From an uncultured Oscillibacter sp. (GTDB taxonomy: Bacteria; Bacillota; Clostridia; Oscillospirales; Oscillospiraceae): a stretch of 64,000 bases of DNA. The position numbers and the translations under genes were made by a program. Positions 6,320 to 12,730 of this stretch are shown here, one piece after another. Where the stretch lies: the NCBI GenBank assembly GCA_910579435.1, contig CAJTVF010000003.1, positions 1 to 64,000 of the forward strand, read 5' to 3'. Under the pieces are notes generated by a model that had not been told where the DNA came from, searched no databases, and saw nothing but the letters and a program-made list of their open reading frames with translations. Position 1 is the stretch's first letter. Each line of letters starts with the position of its first letter.

Positions 6320-7939
6320 GTGGACAAAAAACCTAAGATCATACCCGTTTCTCAAGAAGAAGCTCCCTTGATTTATGCCGCTAAAGGAATCGAGAACAAG
6401 CTCTATGCGGAGTCTCGTGCTCGTGAAGAAGAGGCATCAAGAGAGGCAGGAAAGACACTGCGCGACCCCTTGCTTTTATACAACACACCGGAGGAGGCGA
6501 AGATTCTTAGTGAAAGGGATAGCCTCGTTCGGAAATATAAGGAAACGCTAGATTTAGACGTTGACCCAATTTTGACTTTGCCAATGCCGCCCGGACAGGA
6601 ATTTTTGCCTAGGAAATGGGGGTGGGCCAGTGGACAGTTCCATCAGTACCAGCGAAAAGATGGAGGACAACTTTCTCAAATAGAGATGGTGGAGCTCTTC
6701 CTGGAAAAAGTCCCCGTACGCAGACAGGACGGGATTCTGTACGTATGGACGGGGAACCACTTCCGCAGAGCCAGCGATGGAGACCTGAGGGGACTGATTG
6801 GTGAAGTGCTCCGGGAGGAGCTGCGGTACACGAACGCGTCCAGTACGATTGGCAGTATTTTGTCACTTTTACAGTCCGAACGTCGGATTCGGGTAGAACC
6901 CAATCTGCGCTCCACCAGAATCGCCCTTCATAATGGCGTGCTGGACCTTTTGTCGCTGAATTTCCGGAAAGCCAGTCCCAATGTGTTCAACACCTATTTT
7001 CTGGACTCATGCTGGCATGATAGCGTACCCTGCCCCGTGTTTCAATCGTTTCTTTGGACGATTTCTGGCGGGAGTCCCCTTCTCGTCCAACGTATCCTGG
7101 AGGCAATCGGGTTTCTCCTCGCCCCCGGGAATGAAGCGAAACGGTTCGTATTGCTCCAGGGGGTTCCAAACTCGGGTAAATCCGTCATTGGGAATTTAGT
7201 CCAGACATTTTTCCTCCCTGGAGACGTTGCCGGACTTCCGCTGCACCAGTTCGGGGACCGGTTTGCCATGAGCGCCATCGCGGGACGGCATCTCAATGTC
7301 TCCATGGACCTGCCGTCAGGCGTAATTGATGGAAAGGCGGCAGCCACTATCAAGCAAATTACCGGCGGTGATTTGGTCTATGTCGAAAGCAAAGGAAAGG
7401 AGGGGTACGGGAGACACATTCAATGTAAATTTTTGTTCGGGTCGAACCACCCGGTCGAACTGAAAAGCCGGGATCAAGCATTCGCCGAACGAATCCTGCT
7501 GATACCGTTCCGTATCTCCATCCCAGAGGGTCAAAGGGATACGGGCTTAATAGACAAACTCTGCCAGGAAAAACCCGGAATACTCTATCAATCTCTCAAA
7601 GCCTACCGAGAGGTTATCAGGCGGAATTACCAATTTGCCGGAGAGAATGAGTTTGGTTTCCGGCTGGAAGAAATTGCGATTCCAGAACAGCCTGCAAACC
7701 ACATCGCCTCGTTTGTTTCTCGGCACTGCCAACTGTTTCCAGAGGCGTTCACGTCGACAGAGGCTCTGCATTTGGCCTTCATGGACTTCTGCCGGGAGGC
7801 TGGATGTCCAACGATTTTGGACCGGGCGGCCTTCTCGCGGACGTTGAGACTCCAATTAGCTGGACAAATCGAACCATTGAAACGGCGGGTAAATGGAACC
7901 CCCATGAATGGTTATACGGGGATTCAGCTAAACCCTTAG
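6320..7939 (+). CDS. D5/P4-family replicative helicase (superfamily 3)
   Basis: A 539-residue protein from a GTG behind AAAGGAGGG. Residues about 130-260 resemble the D5_N domain that precedes phage and plasmid SF3 helicases. The Walker A motif is GVPNSGKS (281-288). Downstream are the conserved RHLNVSMDLPSG, ITGGDLVYVESKGK and FLFGSNHPVELKSRDQAF segments, the latter the SF3 sensor-type FxSN motif followed by the arginine region. No N-terminal primase catalytic domain is evident. It should unwind the island's origin, probably located at 4900-5210. The excisionase gene follows after 32 bases. Confidence 0.85.
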   Translation: MDKKPKIIPVSQEEAPLIYAAKGIENKLYAESRAREEEASREAGKTLRDPLLLYNTPEEAKILSERDSLVRKYKETLDLDVDPILTLPMPPGQEFLPRKWGWASGQFHQYQRKDGGQLSQIEMVELFLEKVPVRRQDGILYVWTGNHFRRASDGDLRGLIGEVLREELRYTNASSTIGSILSLLQSERRIRVEPNLRSTRIALHNGVLDLLSLNFRKASPNVFNTYFLDSCWHDSVPCPVFQSFLWTISGGSPLLVQRILEAIGFLLAPGNEAKRFVLLQGVPNSGKSVIGNLVQTFFLPGDVAGLPLHQFGDRFAMSAIAGRHLNVSMDLPSGVIDGKAAATIKQITGGDLVYVESKGKEGYGRHIQCKFLFGSNHPVELKSRDQAFAERILLIPFRISIPEGQRDTGLIDKLCQEKPGILYQSLKAYREVIRRNYQFAGENEFGFRLEEIAIPEQPANHIASFVSRHCQLFPEAFTSTEALHLAFMDFCREAGCPTILDRAAFSRTLRLQLAGQIEPLKRRVNGTPMNGYTGIQLNP

Positions 7940-7971
7940 TTCGCCCAATTTTATAGTTTCGGGAGGTTTTC

Positions 7972-8157
7972 ATGGAAAAGCCGACAAAAGCGATACCACT
8001 GGTCTACACGGTGAAAGAAGTAAGCCAGACGCTTCAAATCGGGAAAACGCTTGTTTATCGACTGATTCGGTCGAAAAAGTTGAGGAGTATTCGTGTGGGG
8101 AACAAATACCTTGTGCCCCGCGATGCCCTTGTCGATTTTCTAAACCGTTCGACTTGA
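7972..8157 (+). CDS. xis: Excisionase-type HTH_17 DNA-binding protein
   Basis: A 61-residue protein behind GGGAGG. The core YTVKEVSQTLQIGKTLVYRL followed by IRSKKLRSIRVGNKYLVPRD matches the MerR-like helix_turn_helix_17 / excisionase DNA-binding fold. Such proteins direct integrases towards excision. It sits between the replicative helicase and the integrase, in the same orientation, as expected for Xis. The alternative is a small transcription factor of the same fold. Confidence 0.8.
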   Translation: MEKPTKAIPLVYTVKEVSQTLQIGKTLVYRLIRSKKLRSIRVGNKYLVPRDALVDFLNRST

Positions 8158-8232
8158 ACCGTCAACTAAACTGGAGGGGTGTACACCCCTCCAGGGGGCT
8201 CTATGCAATATAACACATCAAGGAGGAAAATC

Positions 8233-9444
8233 ATGTCGAAAAAAAGCGGCAGCCGCGCAGCTCAGGGATCGGGGACAATTCGCAAAAAGACCATTATGAA
8301 AAAGGGGCGGCCCTACACCTATTGGGAGGCTCGTATCACTACCGGCTATGACCAAGGCACCGGCAAGCAGATTCAGCGTTCTTTTTCCGGCAAGACCCAG
8401 AAGGAGGTCCGGGAGAAGATGCAAGCGGTTGCGGTTGAGTTAAATAACGGCACCTATAAGGAACCGTCTAAAATGACCGTGGGGGAGTGGCTGGATATTT
8501 GGCACGATACCTATTTAAATAATATCAAGCCCCGAACGGTCAAAATTTACGAGAACGATATCCGGCTCCACATTAAACCGGCCTTGGGAGCGATCCGGTT
8601 GGAGAGCTTGAAAACGCACACGATCCAGAAGTTTTACAACGAATTGACGCACGGGACAAAGGGGAAACATCCCCTCTCGCCTAAAACTGTGAAGAACATC
8701 CATGGCGTTTTACATCATGCCTTAAATCAGGCGGTGGCGAATGAGATGCTGCGCTTCAATCCTGCCAATGCCTGTACACTCCCGCGCATTGAAAAAAAGG
8801 AGCTGAAGCCCTTGGACGAGGAGAACATCAAGGAATTTCTGAAAGTCATTCAAGGGACCCGCTACGAGGACATTTTTCTGGTCACGCTGTTTACGGGTAT
8901 GAGAGAAGGGGAAGTCCTGGGCCTCACCTGGGACTGTGTGGACTTTGAGAAGGGAATCCTTCTCATCAACAAGCAGATTCAGCTCCACCAGGAAAAGGAA
9001 CTCAAAGGCGCCTATACGCTGACCTCTCCGAAGAACGGCAAGAGCCGCACGATTGCCGCCGCTCCGTTTGTCATGAAATGCCTGAAGCGGCAGAAGGTGA
9101 AACAGACGGAATGGCGCTTGAAGGCTGGGGAGGCCTGGGGAAATCCAGACGGCTTGGTATTCACAGACGAGATTGGCGGCCACCTGACAAAATCCTCAGT
9201 CTACCGTGAATATAAGGCCATGGTCAAACGTGTTGGCCGTCCAGATGCCCGGTTCCATGATCTGAGACATTCCTACGCCGTAGCCGCGATCAGCTCCGGG
9301 GACGACATCAAGACCGTACAGGGGAACCTGGGCCATGCCACCGCCGCCTTTACCTTGGATGTCTACGGCCATGTGACGAATAAAATGAAGCGGGAAAGCG
9401 CCTCCCGCATGGAGAAATTTATTCAAGGTGTTTCTGGCATATGA
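8233..9444 (+). CDS. int: Site-specific tyrosine recombinase (integrase)
   Basis: A 403-residue protein from the ATG at 8233 behind AAGGAGGA; upstream in-frame starts lack a site. The N-terminal 60 residues (GSGTIRKKTIMKKGRPYTYW) form an AP2-like arm-binding domain, followed by a SAM-like core-binding domain at about 75-165. The catalytic tetrad is complete: Arg224 in TGMREGE, His342/Arg345 in HDLRH, His368 in LGHAT and Tyr378 in DVYGHV. The gene ends 110 bases before tRNA-Cys, whose 3' end is duplicated at the far end of the island. That identifies tRNA-Cys as its target. Confidence 0.92.
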   Translation: MSKKSGSRAAQGSGTIRKKTIMKKGRPYTYWEARITTGYDQGTGKQIQRSFSGKTQKEVREKMQAVAVELNNGTYKEPSKMTVGEWLDIWHDTYLNNIKPRTVKIYENDIRLHIKPALGAIRLESLKTHTIQKFYNELTHGTKGKHPLSPKTVKNIHGVLHHALNQAVANEMLRFNPANACTLPRIEKKELKPLDEENIKEFLKVIQGTRYEDIFLVTLFTGMREGEVLGLTWDCVDFEKGILLINKQIQLHQEKELKGAYTLTSPKNGKSRTIAAAPFVMKCLKRQKVKQTEWRLKAGEAWGNPDGLVFTDEIGGHLTKSSVYREYKAMVKRVGRPDARFHDLRHSYAVAAISSGDDIKTVQGNLGHATAAFTLDVYGHVTNKMKRESASRMEKFIQGVSGI

Positions 9445-9474
9445 GGAGGTCAAAACCGGCAAAATCCGGGACCC

Positions 9475-9511
9475 AAAGGGAAACTTAAAGGGAAAACACC
9501 CCTCCAAAGGG
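9475..9511. repeat. Right integrase arm-site-like repeats
   Basis: AAAGGGAAACTTAAAGGGAA and a third AAAGGG lie between the integrase stop and the terminator beside attR. The same tandem GGGAAACT/AAAGGGAAAAC unit is present at 1201-1227 inside attL. These are probable arm-type sites. Confidence 0.5.
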
Positions 9512-9518
9512 CAAAGCA

Positions 9519-9549
9519 AAACCCTGTAGCCATTGCGGCTACAGGGTTT
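9519..9549. terminator. Bidirectional terminator between integrase and tRNA-Cys
   Basis: A 13-bp perfect stem, 9519-9531 against 9537-9549 (AAACCCTGTAGCC arm), with a 5-base loop. It can end the integrase transcript on the plus strand and the tRNA transcript on the minus strand. Confidence 0.8.
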
Positions 9550-9554
9550 CTTTC

Positions 9555-9577
9555 TGGAGGTGACACCCGGATTTGAA
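9555..9577. other. attR within tRNA-Cys
   Basis: This is the 23-bp segment identical to 1060-1082, forming the 3' end of the functional tRNA-Cys. The integrase gene lies next to it. Confidence 0.85.
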
Positions 9578-9629
9578 CCGGGGAATCAGGGTTTTGCAGA
9601 CCCTTGCCTTACCACTTGGCTATGTCACC
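9555..9629 (-). tRNA. tRNA-Cys(GCA)
   Basis: A 75-nt cloverleaf on the minus strand with encoded CCA. The acceptor stem pairs GGTGACA with TGTCACC. The anticodon loop CTGCAAA contains GCA. It has its own promoter (9641-9669) and is the insertion target of the island. Confidence 0.95.
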
Positions 9630-9640
9630 ATCTACACTAT

Positions 9641-9669
9641 ATTATATGCGAACTCTCCGAAAAAGTCCA
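9641..9669 (-). promoter_or_regulatory. Promoter of tRNA-Cys
   Basis: On the minus strand the -35 is TGGACT (9664-9669) and the -10 is TATAAT (9641-9646), spaced 17 bases, with the tRNA 5' end 11 bases after the -10. tRNA-Cys can therefore be transcribed independently of the upstream tRNA cluster. Confidence 0.65.
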
Positions 9670-9753
9670 CACCTTTTTTAAAAAAACTCAAAAATTTTTC
9701 CCGCCCTCCGAAACCCCGCCGCGAGCGAAGCGATGCGGCGTAAAAACCGGGGG

Positions 9754-9877
9754 CCCCGCCGGAACCCAGCGAAGCATCCGCAAGGGATGCGCAGCGGTTC
9801 CGGTGGGGAAGCGAAGGAATTCCCATCATAGCGGAGTTTTCGCCGCAAGGCGGAAACGGAGCGGTGATGGGAATTCC
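9754..9877. repeat. Two large stem-loops between tRNA-Gly and tRNA-Cys
   Basis: Stem 1 pairs CCCCGCCGGAACC (9754-9766) with 9796-9808, one G-U pair, with an inner GCATCC/GGATGC stem. Stem 2 pairs GGAATTCCCATCA (9816-9828) perfectly with 9865-9877. They fill most of the 250-base gap. They are too large for simple terminators and look like palindromic intergenic repeat units. Confidence 0.6.
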
Positions 9878-9882
9878 TGAGC

Positions 9883-9958
9883 TGGAGCGGGCAACGAGGC
9901 TCGAACTCGCTACCTCCACCTTGGCAAGGTGGCGCTCTACCAGATGAGCTATGCCCGC
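9883..9958 (-). tRNA. tRNA-Gly(GCC)
   Basis: A 76-nt cloverleaf with encoded CCA. The acceptor stem starts GCGGGCA and the anticodon loop TTGCCAA contains GCC. It is the fourth tRNA of the minus-strand cluster. Confidence 0.95.
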
Positions 9959-10018
9959 ATGTGGGACACCCGCATCCGTAAGACGGCAAGCCGTCAGCGG
10001 CTGTGCAGTGCCCGCAAA

Positions 10019-10094
10019 TGGTGCCCAGAGCCGGAATCGAACCAGCGACACGTGGATTTTCAGTCCACTGCTCTACCAACTGAGCTATCTGGGC
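10019..10094 (-). tRNA. tRNA-Phe(GAA)
   Basis: A 76-nt cloverleaf with encoded CCA. The acceptor stem starts GCCCAGA and the anticodon loop CTGAAAA contains GAA. Confidence 0.95.
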
Positions 10095-10097
10095 AAG

Positions 10098-10174
10098 TGG
10101 CGACCCGGAACGGGCTCGAACCGTCGACCTCTAGCGTGACAGGCTAGCGTTCTAACCAACTGAACTACCGGGCC
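10098..10174 (-). tRNA. tRNA-Asp(GTC)
   Basis: A 77-nt cloverleaf with encoded CCA. The acceptor stem starts GGCCCGG and the anticodon loop CTGTCAC contains GTC. It is 3 bases from tRNA-Phe. Confidence 0.95.
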
Positions 10175-10211
10175 GTAACCTCACGTGGAAGGGGCTCAAG
10201 AGAGAACGGGC

Positions 10212-10288
10212 TGGTGGGAACAACTGGACTCGAACCAGTGACCCCCTGCTTGTAAGGCAGATGCTCTAACCAGCTGAGCTATGCTCCC
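10212..10288 (-). tRNA. tRNA-Val(TAC)
   Basis: A 77-nt cloverleaf with encoded CCA. The acceptor stem starts GGGAGCA and the anticodon loop CTTACAA contains TAC. It is the first tRNA of the minus-strand cluster. Confidence 0.95.
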
Positions 10289-10408
10289 AAGTCACCGCCC
10301 ACGTCAAACGGCATTAACTAGTATACGAAAAGAACTCGGTTTTGTCAAGGCATATTTCAAAATTTTTTGGTTTTTTCTGAAAATAGCGGAAAATCTTCGC
10401 CGGGGACC

Positions 10409-11320
10409 TCAGGCCCGGGCGGCCAGCCGCCGGAGCTGGGCCTGAAATTCCTCCGGCAGGGGGCAGCGGAGCTCCACGGCCTCCCCGGTGCGGGGATGGG
10501 CGAACCGCAGGCCTGCGGCGTGGAGGCATTGGCCCTGGAGGCCGGGGGCGGGCTTGCCGTAAACCGCGTCTCCCAGGATGGGGCGGCCCAGGTAGGCCAG
10601 GTGGACCCGGATCTGGTGGGTCCGGCCGGTCTCCAGGCGGCAGCGGAGATGGGTGAAGCCGGGGTAGCGGGCCAGCGCTTCCCAATGGGTGACGGCGGGA
10701 CGGCCGCCGGGGACCACCGCCATCTTCTTCCGGTCCGCCGGATGCCGCCCGATGGGGGCGTCCACCGTCCCCCGGTCCTCCCGGAAGCCCCCCACGGCGA
10801 TGCACTCGTAGGTCCGGGCCAGGCTGTGGTCCTGGAGCTGGGCGGCGAGAGCCTGATGGGCAAAGTCGTTTTTGGCGGCGATGATCAGGCCGGAGGTGTC
10901 CCGGTCAATGCGGTGGACGATGCCGGGGCGGAGGGCCCCGCCCACGCCGGAGAGGCTTCCTCCGCAGTGGTACAGCAGGGCGTTGACCAGGGTGCCGTCC
11001 GGGTGGCCCGGGGCAGGGTGGACCACCAGCCCCTTGGGCTTGTTCACCACGATGACGTCCGCGTCCTCGTAAACCACATCCAGGGGAATGTCCTGGGGCA
11101 CGGCGTCCAGGGGCTCCGGGTCCGGCAGGGAGACCGTCAGGGCCTCCTTCCCGGTGAGCCTGTAGTTTTTCGCCAGGGGCTTTCCATCCAGGACGACCCG
11201 GCCGTCCTCCAGGAGGCGCTGGGCGGCGGAACGGGTGAGACCGTCCATTTGGCCCGCCAGCCAGGCGTCCACGCGCTTCCCGGCGTCAGGCTCCGCGGGC
11301 TGGAGCGTCAGCGTTTCCAT
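10409..11320 (-). CDS. RluA-family pseudouridine synthase (RluD-like)
   Basis: A 303-residue enzyme that converts uridine to pseudouridine in RNA, probably 23S rRNA. An N-terminal S4 RNA-binding domain (KRVDAWLAGQ to about residue 75) precedes the catalytic domain. The catalytic motif is HRIDRDTSG, with the second Asp as nucleophile. The downstream GRTHQIRVHLAYLGRPILGD block is typical of the family. Its start lies inside the last 35 bases of lspA on the same strand, so the two are translationally coupled. This lspA-rlu pair is common in Bacillota. Confidence 0.9.
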   Translation of the reverse strand: METLTLQPAEPDAGKRVDAWLAGQMDGLTRSAAQRLLEDGRVVLDGKPLAKNYRLTGKEALTVSLPDPEPLDAVPQDIPLDVVYEDADVIVVNKPKGLVVHPAPGHPDGTLVNALLYHCGGSLSGVGGALRPGIVHRIDRDTSGLIIAAKNDFAHQALAAQLQDHSLARTYECIAVGGFREDRGTVDAPIGRHPADRKKMAVVPGGRPAVTHWEALARYPGFTHLRCRLETGRTHQIRVHLAYLGRPILGDAVYGKPAPGLQGQCLHAAGLRFAHPRTGEAVELRCPLPEEFQAQLRRLAARA

Positions 11321-11798
11321 CGGCGTTCTTCCTCTTCTTGTCGTATTTCTCGTAGAACCACTGGTAGTAAATCAGCCCCAGGACGCAGCCGGAGACGATG
11401 CACATGTCCGCCACGTTGAAGACAGGGTAGTCGATAAACTGGAAGTTGAACATGTCCACCACGTAGCCCAGGCGCGCACGGTCCAGAATGTTCCCCAGGC
11501 CGCCGGAGACGATGAGGCAGCAGGCCAGCACGCCCAGGGGATGCCGGACCACCCGCCGGACCAGGAGGGCCAGGATGAGAAGGACAATCAGGCTGGTGGA
11601 GACCACCAGCAGCCACCGCATCCCCGAGAAGCTGGACCAGGCCGCGCCGTAGTTGTGGATGGTTTTCAGCTCCACAAAGCCCGGCAGGAGGGGGCGGGTT
11701 TCTCCCAGGGGGAGCGTCAGGGTGATATAGCGCTTGACCCACTGGTCCAGGGCCAGCAGGGCCAGGGCCAGCAGGGCGGAAAGGGCGGTGAACGGCAT
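11286..11798 (-). CDS. lspA: Lipoprotein signal peptidase II
   Basis: A 170-residue polytopic membrane protease that removes signal peptides from prolipoproteins. There are four hydrophobic segments. The catalytic aspartates lie in GNILDRARLGYVVDMF and in VFNVADMCIV. The early DQWVKRY element is also conserved. The basic C-terminal tail (KYDKKRKNAD) is encoded in the overlap with the downstream pseudouridine synthase gene. It has the usual length for LspA. Confidence 0.93.
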   Translation of the reverse strand: MPFTALSALLALALLALDQWVKRYITLTLPLGETRPLLPGFVELKTIHNYGAAWSSFSGMRWLLVVSTSLIVLLILALLVRRVVRHPLGVLACCLIVSGGLGNILDRARLGYVVDMFNFQFIDYPVFNVADMCIVSGCVLGLIYYQWFYEKYDKKRKNADGNADAPARGA

Positions 11799-11985
11799 AA
11801 CGGGTCCTCCTTTTGGGTGTTCCCTGACAGTTTACACGCTTTTGGCGGAAAAGGCAAGGGCGGCGTTTCGGGGGGGATGTCCAATCCCGAGATTTTATCT
11901 TGCGGGGGCAGGCGCGGGGGACTGCCCCTGCGCTCCCTCCGCTTTCAAAAATGCGCGTTGGGATACGCCCTTCCGGGGAATTCTC

Positions 11986-12014
11986 TTGCAAGACCGGGGA
12001 AGTTATGGTATGAT
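11986..12014 (+). promoter_or_regulatory. Sigma-A promoter for the 73-residue membrane protein
   Basis: TTGCAA (11986-11991) and TATGAT (12009-12014) are separated by 17 bases. Transcription should start about 45 bases before the ATG at 12069. Confidence 0.7.
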
Positions 12015-12068
12015 AATCCCTGCGAAAAAGAGACGCCAGCTACGGGTGAGGAGAGGAGAACCTTAATC

Positions 12069-12290
12069 ATGACTGAAGAAACCACCAACCCTGCGCAGAC
12101 CGCCCCGGCCGAGGCGGCGGAGCCCGCGGCGGCGGAACAGGCGGCGGCTCCGGAGCCTGCGGCGGCCTCCGCCCCGGCCCGGAAGGGCAGCTCCCTGATG
12201 ATATTCCTGACGGTGCTTTTGATTCTTGTGGGCATCACCGATTTGGTTTTGTGGGGCGTCGCGGGTTACTACTTCCTGCGGAGTTTCTAG
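12069..12290 (+). CDS. Small Ala/Pro-rich single-pass membrane protein
   Basis: A 73-residue protein. Residues 1-41 are low-complexity Ala/Glu/Pro (AEAAEPAAAEQAAAPEP). A positively charged ARKG precedes one membrane helix (LMIFLTVLLILVGITDLVLW). It has a strong promoter and a GGAGA site. No function is recognized. The stop codon TAG is immediately followed by dispersed repeat copy B. Confidence 0.65.
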   Translation: MTEETTNPAQTAPAEAAEPAAAEQAAAPEPAAASAPARKGSSLMIFLTVLLILVGITDLVLWGVAGYYFLRSF

Positions 12291-12339
12291 GGAAGCGCTG
12301 ATGAAATCCCCGCGCGCAGCTTCACGCCATAAATTCCCG
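12291..12339 (+). repeat. Dispersed repeat, copy B
   Basis: Starts GGAAGCGCTGATGAAATC and matches copy A (1-49, minus strand) at about 37 of 49 positions without gaps. Both copies begin right at the end of a reading frame. The similarity may extend further, but copy A is cut by the window edge. Confidence 0.6.
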
Positions 12340-12391
12340 CTGGGCGGCGTCCGGCAGATTCAACAACAGAAACAGAAGAGGAGGCGAGCAC

Positions 12392-12691
12392 ATGGCGAAA
12401 ACAGCATGGATCTTTTCCTACAAGCTCAAAAAGAGCGTGACCCCGGAGGAGTTTATGGAGCGGACCCAGGCGCTCCACGACGCGGTGATTTCCAAGGCCA
12501 AGGGCTTCCTCTCCTGGGAGCACTACGTGCAGGACGAGACCTGGACGGACTTCGTTCTCTGGGAGACGGAGGAGGACGCCCAAAACGCCACCACGGTGGG
12601 CCAGGGAACCGAGGAGGCGGAGGCGTTTTACGCCTGCATCCGCATGGTGACCTGCCGGGCGCTGATTTCCCGGTTCGTGAAAAAATATTGA
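12392..12691 (+). CDS. Dimeric alpha/beta-barrel (ABM-like) small protein
   Basis: A 99-residue protein behind GAGGAGG. The pattern, a beta-strand start (AWIFSYKLKKSVTPEEF), a helix, then GFLSWEHYVQDETWTDFVLW with later acidic helices, fits the ferredoxin-like dimeric alpha/beta barrel of the ABM/EthD type. Substrate and reaction cannot be told; many members are uncharacterized. It is monocistronic between repeat copy B and a bidirectional terminator. Confidence 0.55.
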   Translation: MAKTAWIFSYKLKKSVTPEEFMERTQALHDAVISKAKGFLSWEHYVQDETWTDFVLWETEEDAQNATTVGQGTEEAEAFYACIRMVTCRALISRFVKKY

Positions 12692-12695
12692 GGAT

Positions 12696-12721
12696 AAGGC
12701 CCCGCCATAAGGCGGGGCCTT
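12696..12721. terminator. Bidirectional terminator between the ABM-like gene and clpC
   Basis: An 11-bp stem, AAGGCCCCGCC against GGCGGGGCCTT, with a 4-base loop. It serves convergent transcripts. Confidence 0.85.
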
Positions 12722-12730
12722 TGACTTTGC

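Larger units (their letters stand above)
1060..9577. mobile_element. 8.5-kb integrative element in tRNA-Cys (satellite-like island)
   Basis: The element is bounded by a perfect 23-bp direct repeat that matches the tRNA-Cys 3' end. It carries an integrase next to attR, an excisionase-type protein, a D5/P4 helicase, a divergent HTH regulator and a structured candidate origin. Its cargo is an amidoligase/amidotransferase operon and small proteins. No relaxase, capsid or terminase gene is visible, so it is neither a complete prophage nor a self-transmissible conjugative element. The int-xis-helicase block with a divergent regulator resembles phage satellites; an integrative mobilizable element is the alternative. 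Parts (about 1460-2160 and 5230-6300) are visibly more A+T-rich than the flanks. Confidence 0.85.

Noticed and set aside
12069..12290. The Ala/Pro-rich N-terminus as part of a longer 351-codon frame from 11235
   Set aside because: The upstream part is the antisense of lspA and the pseudouridine synthase gene. A promoter and ribosome-binding site mark the start at 12069.
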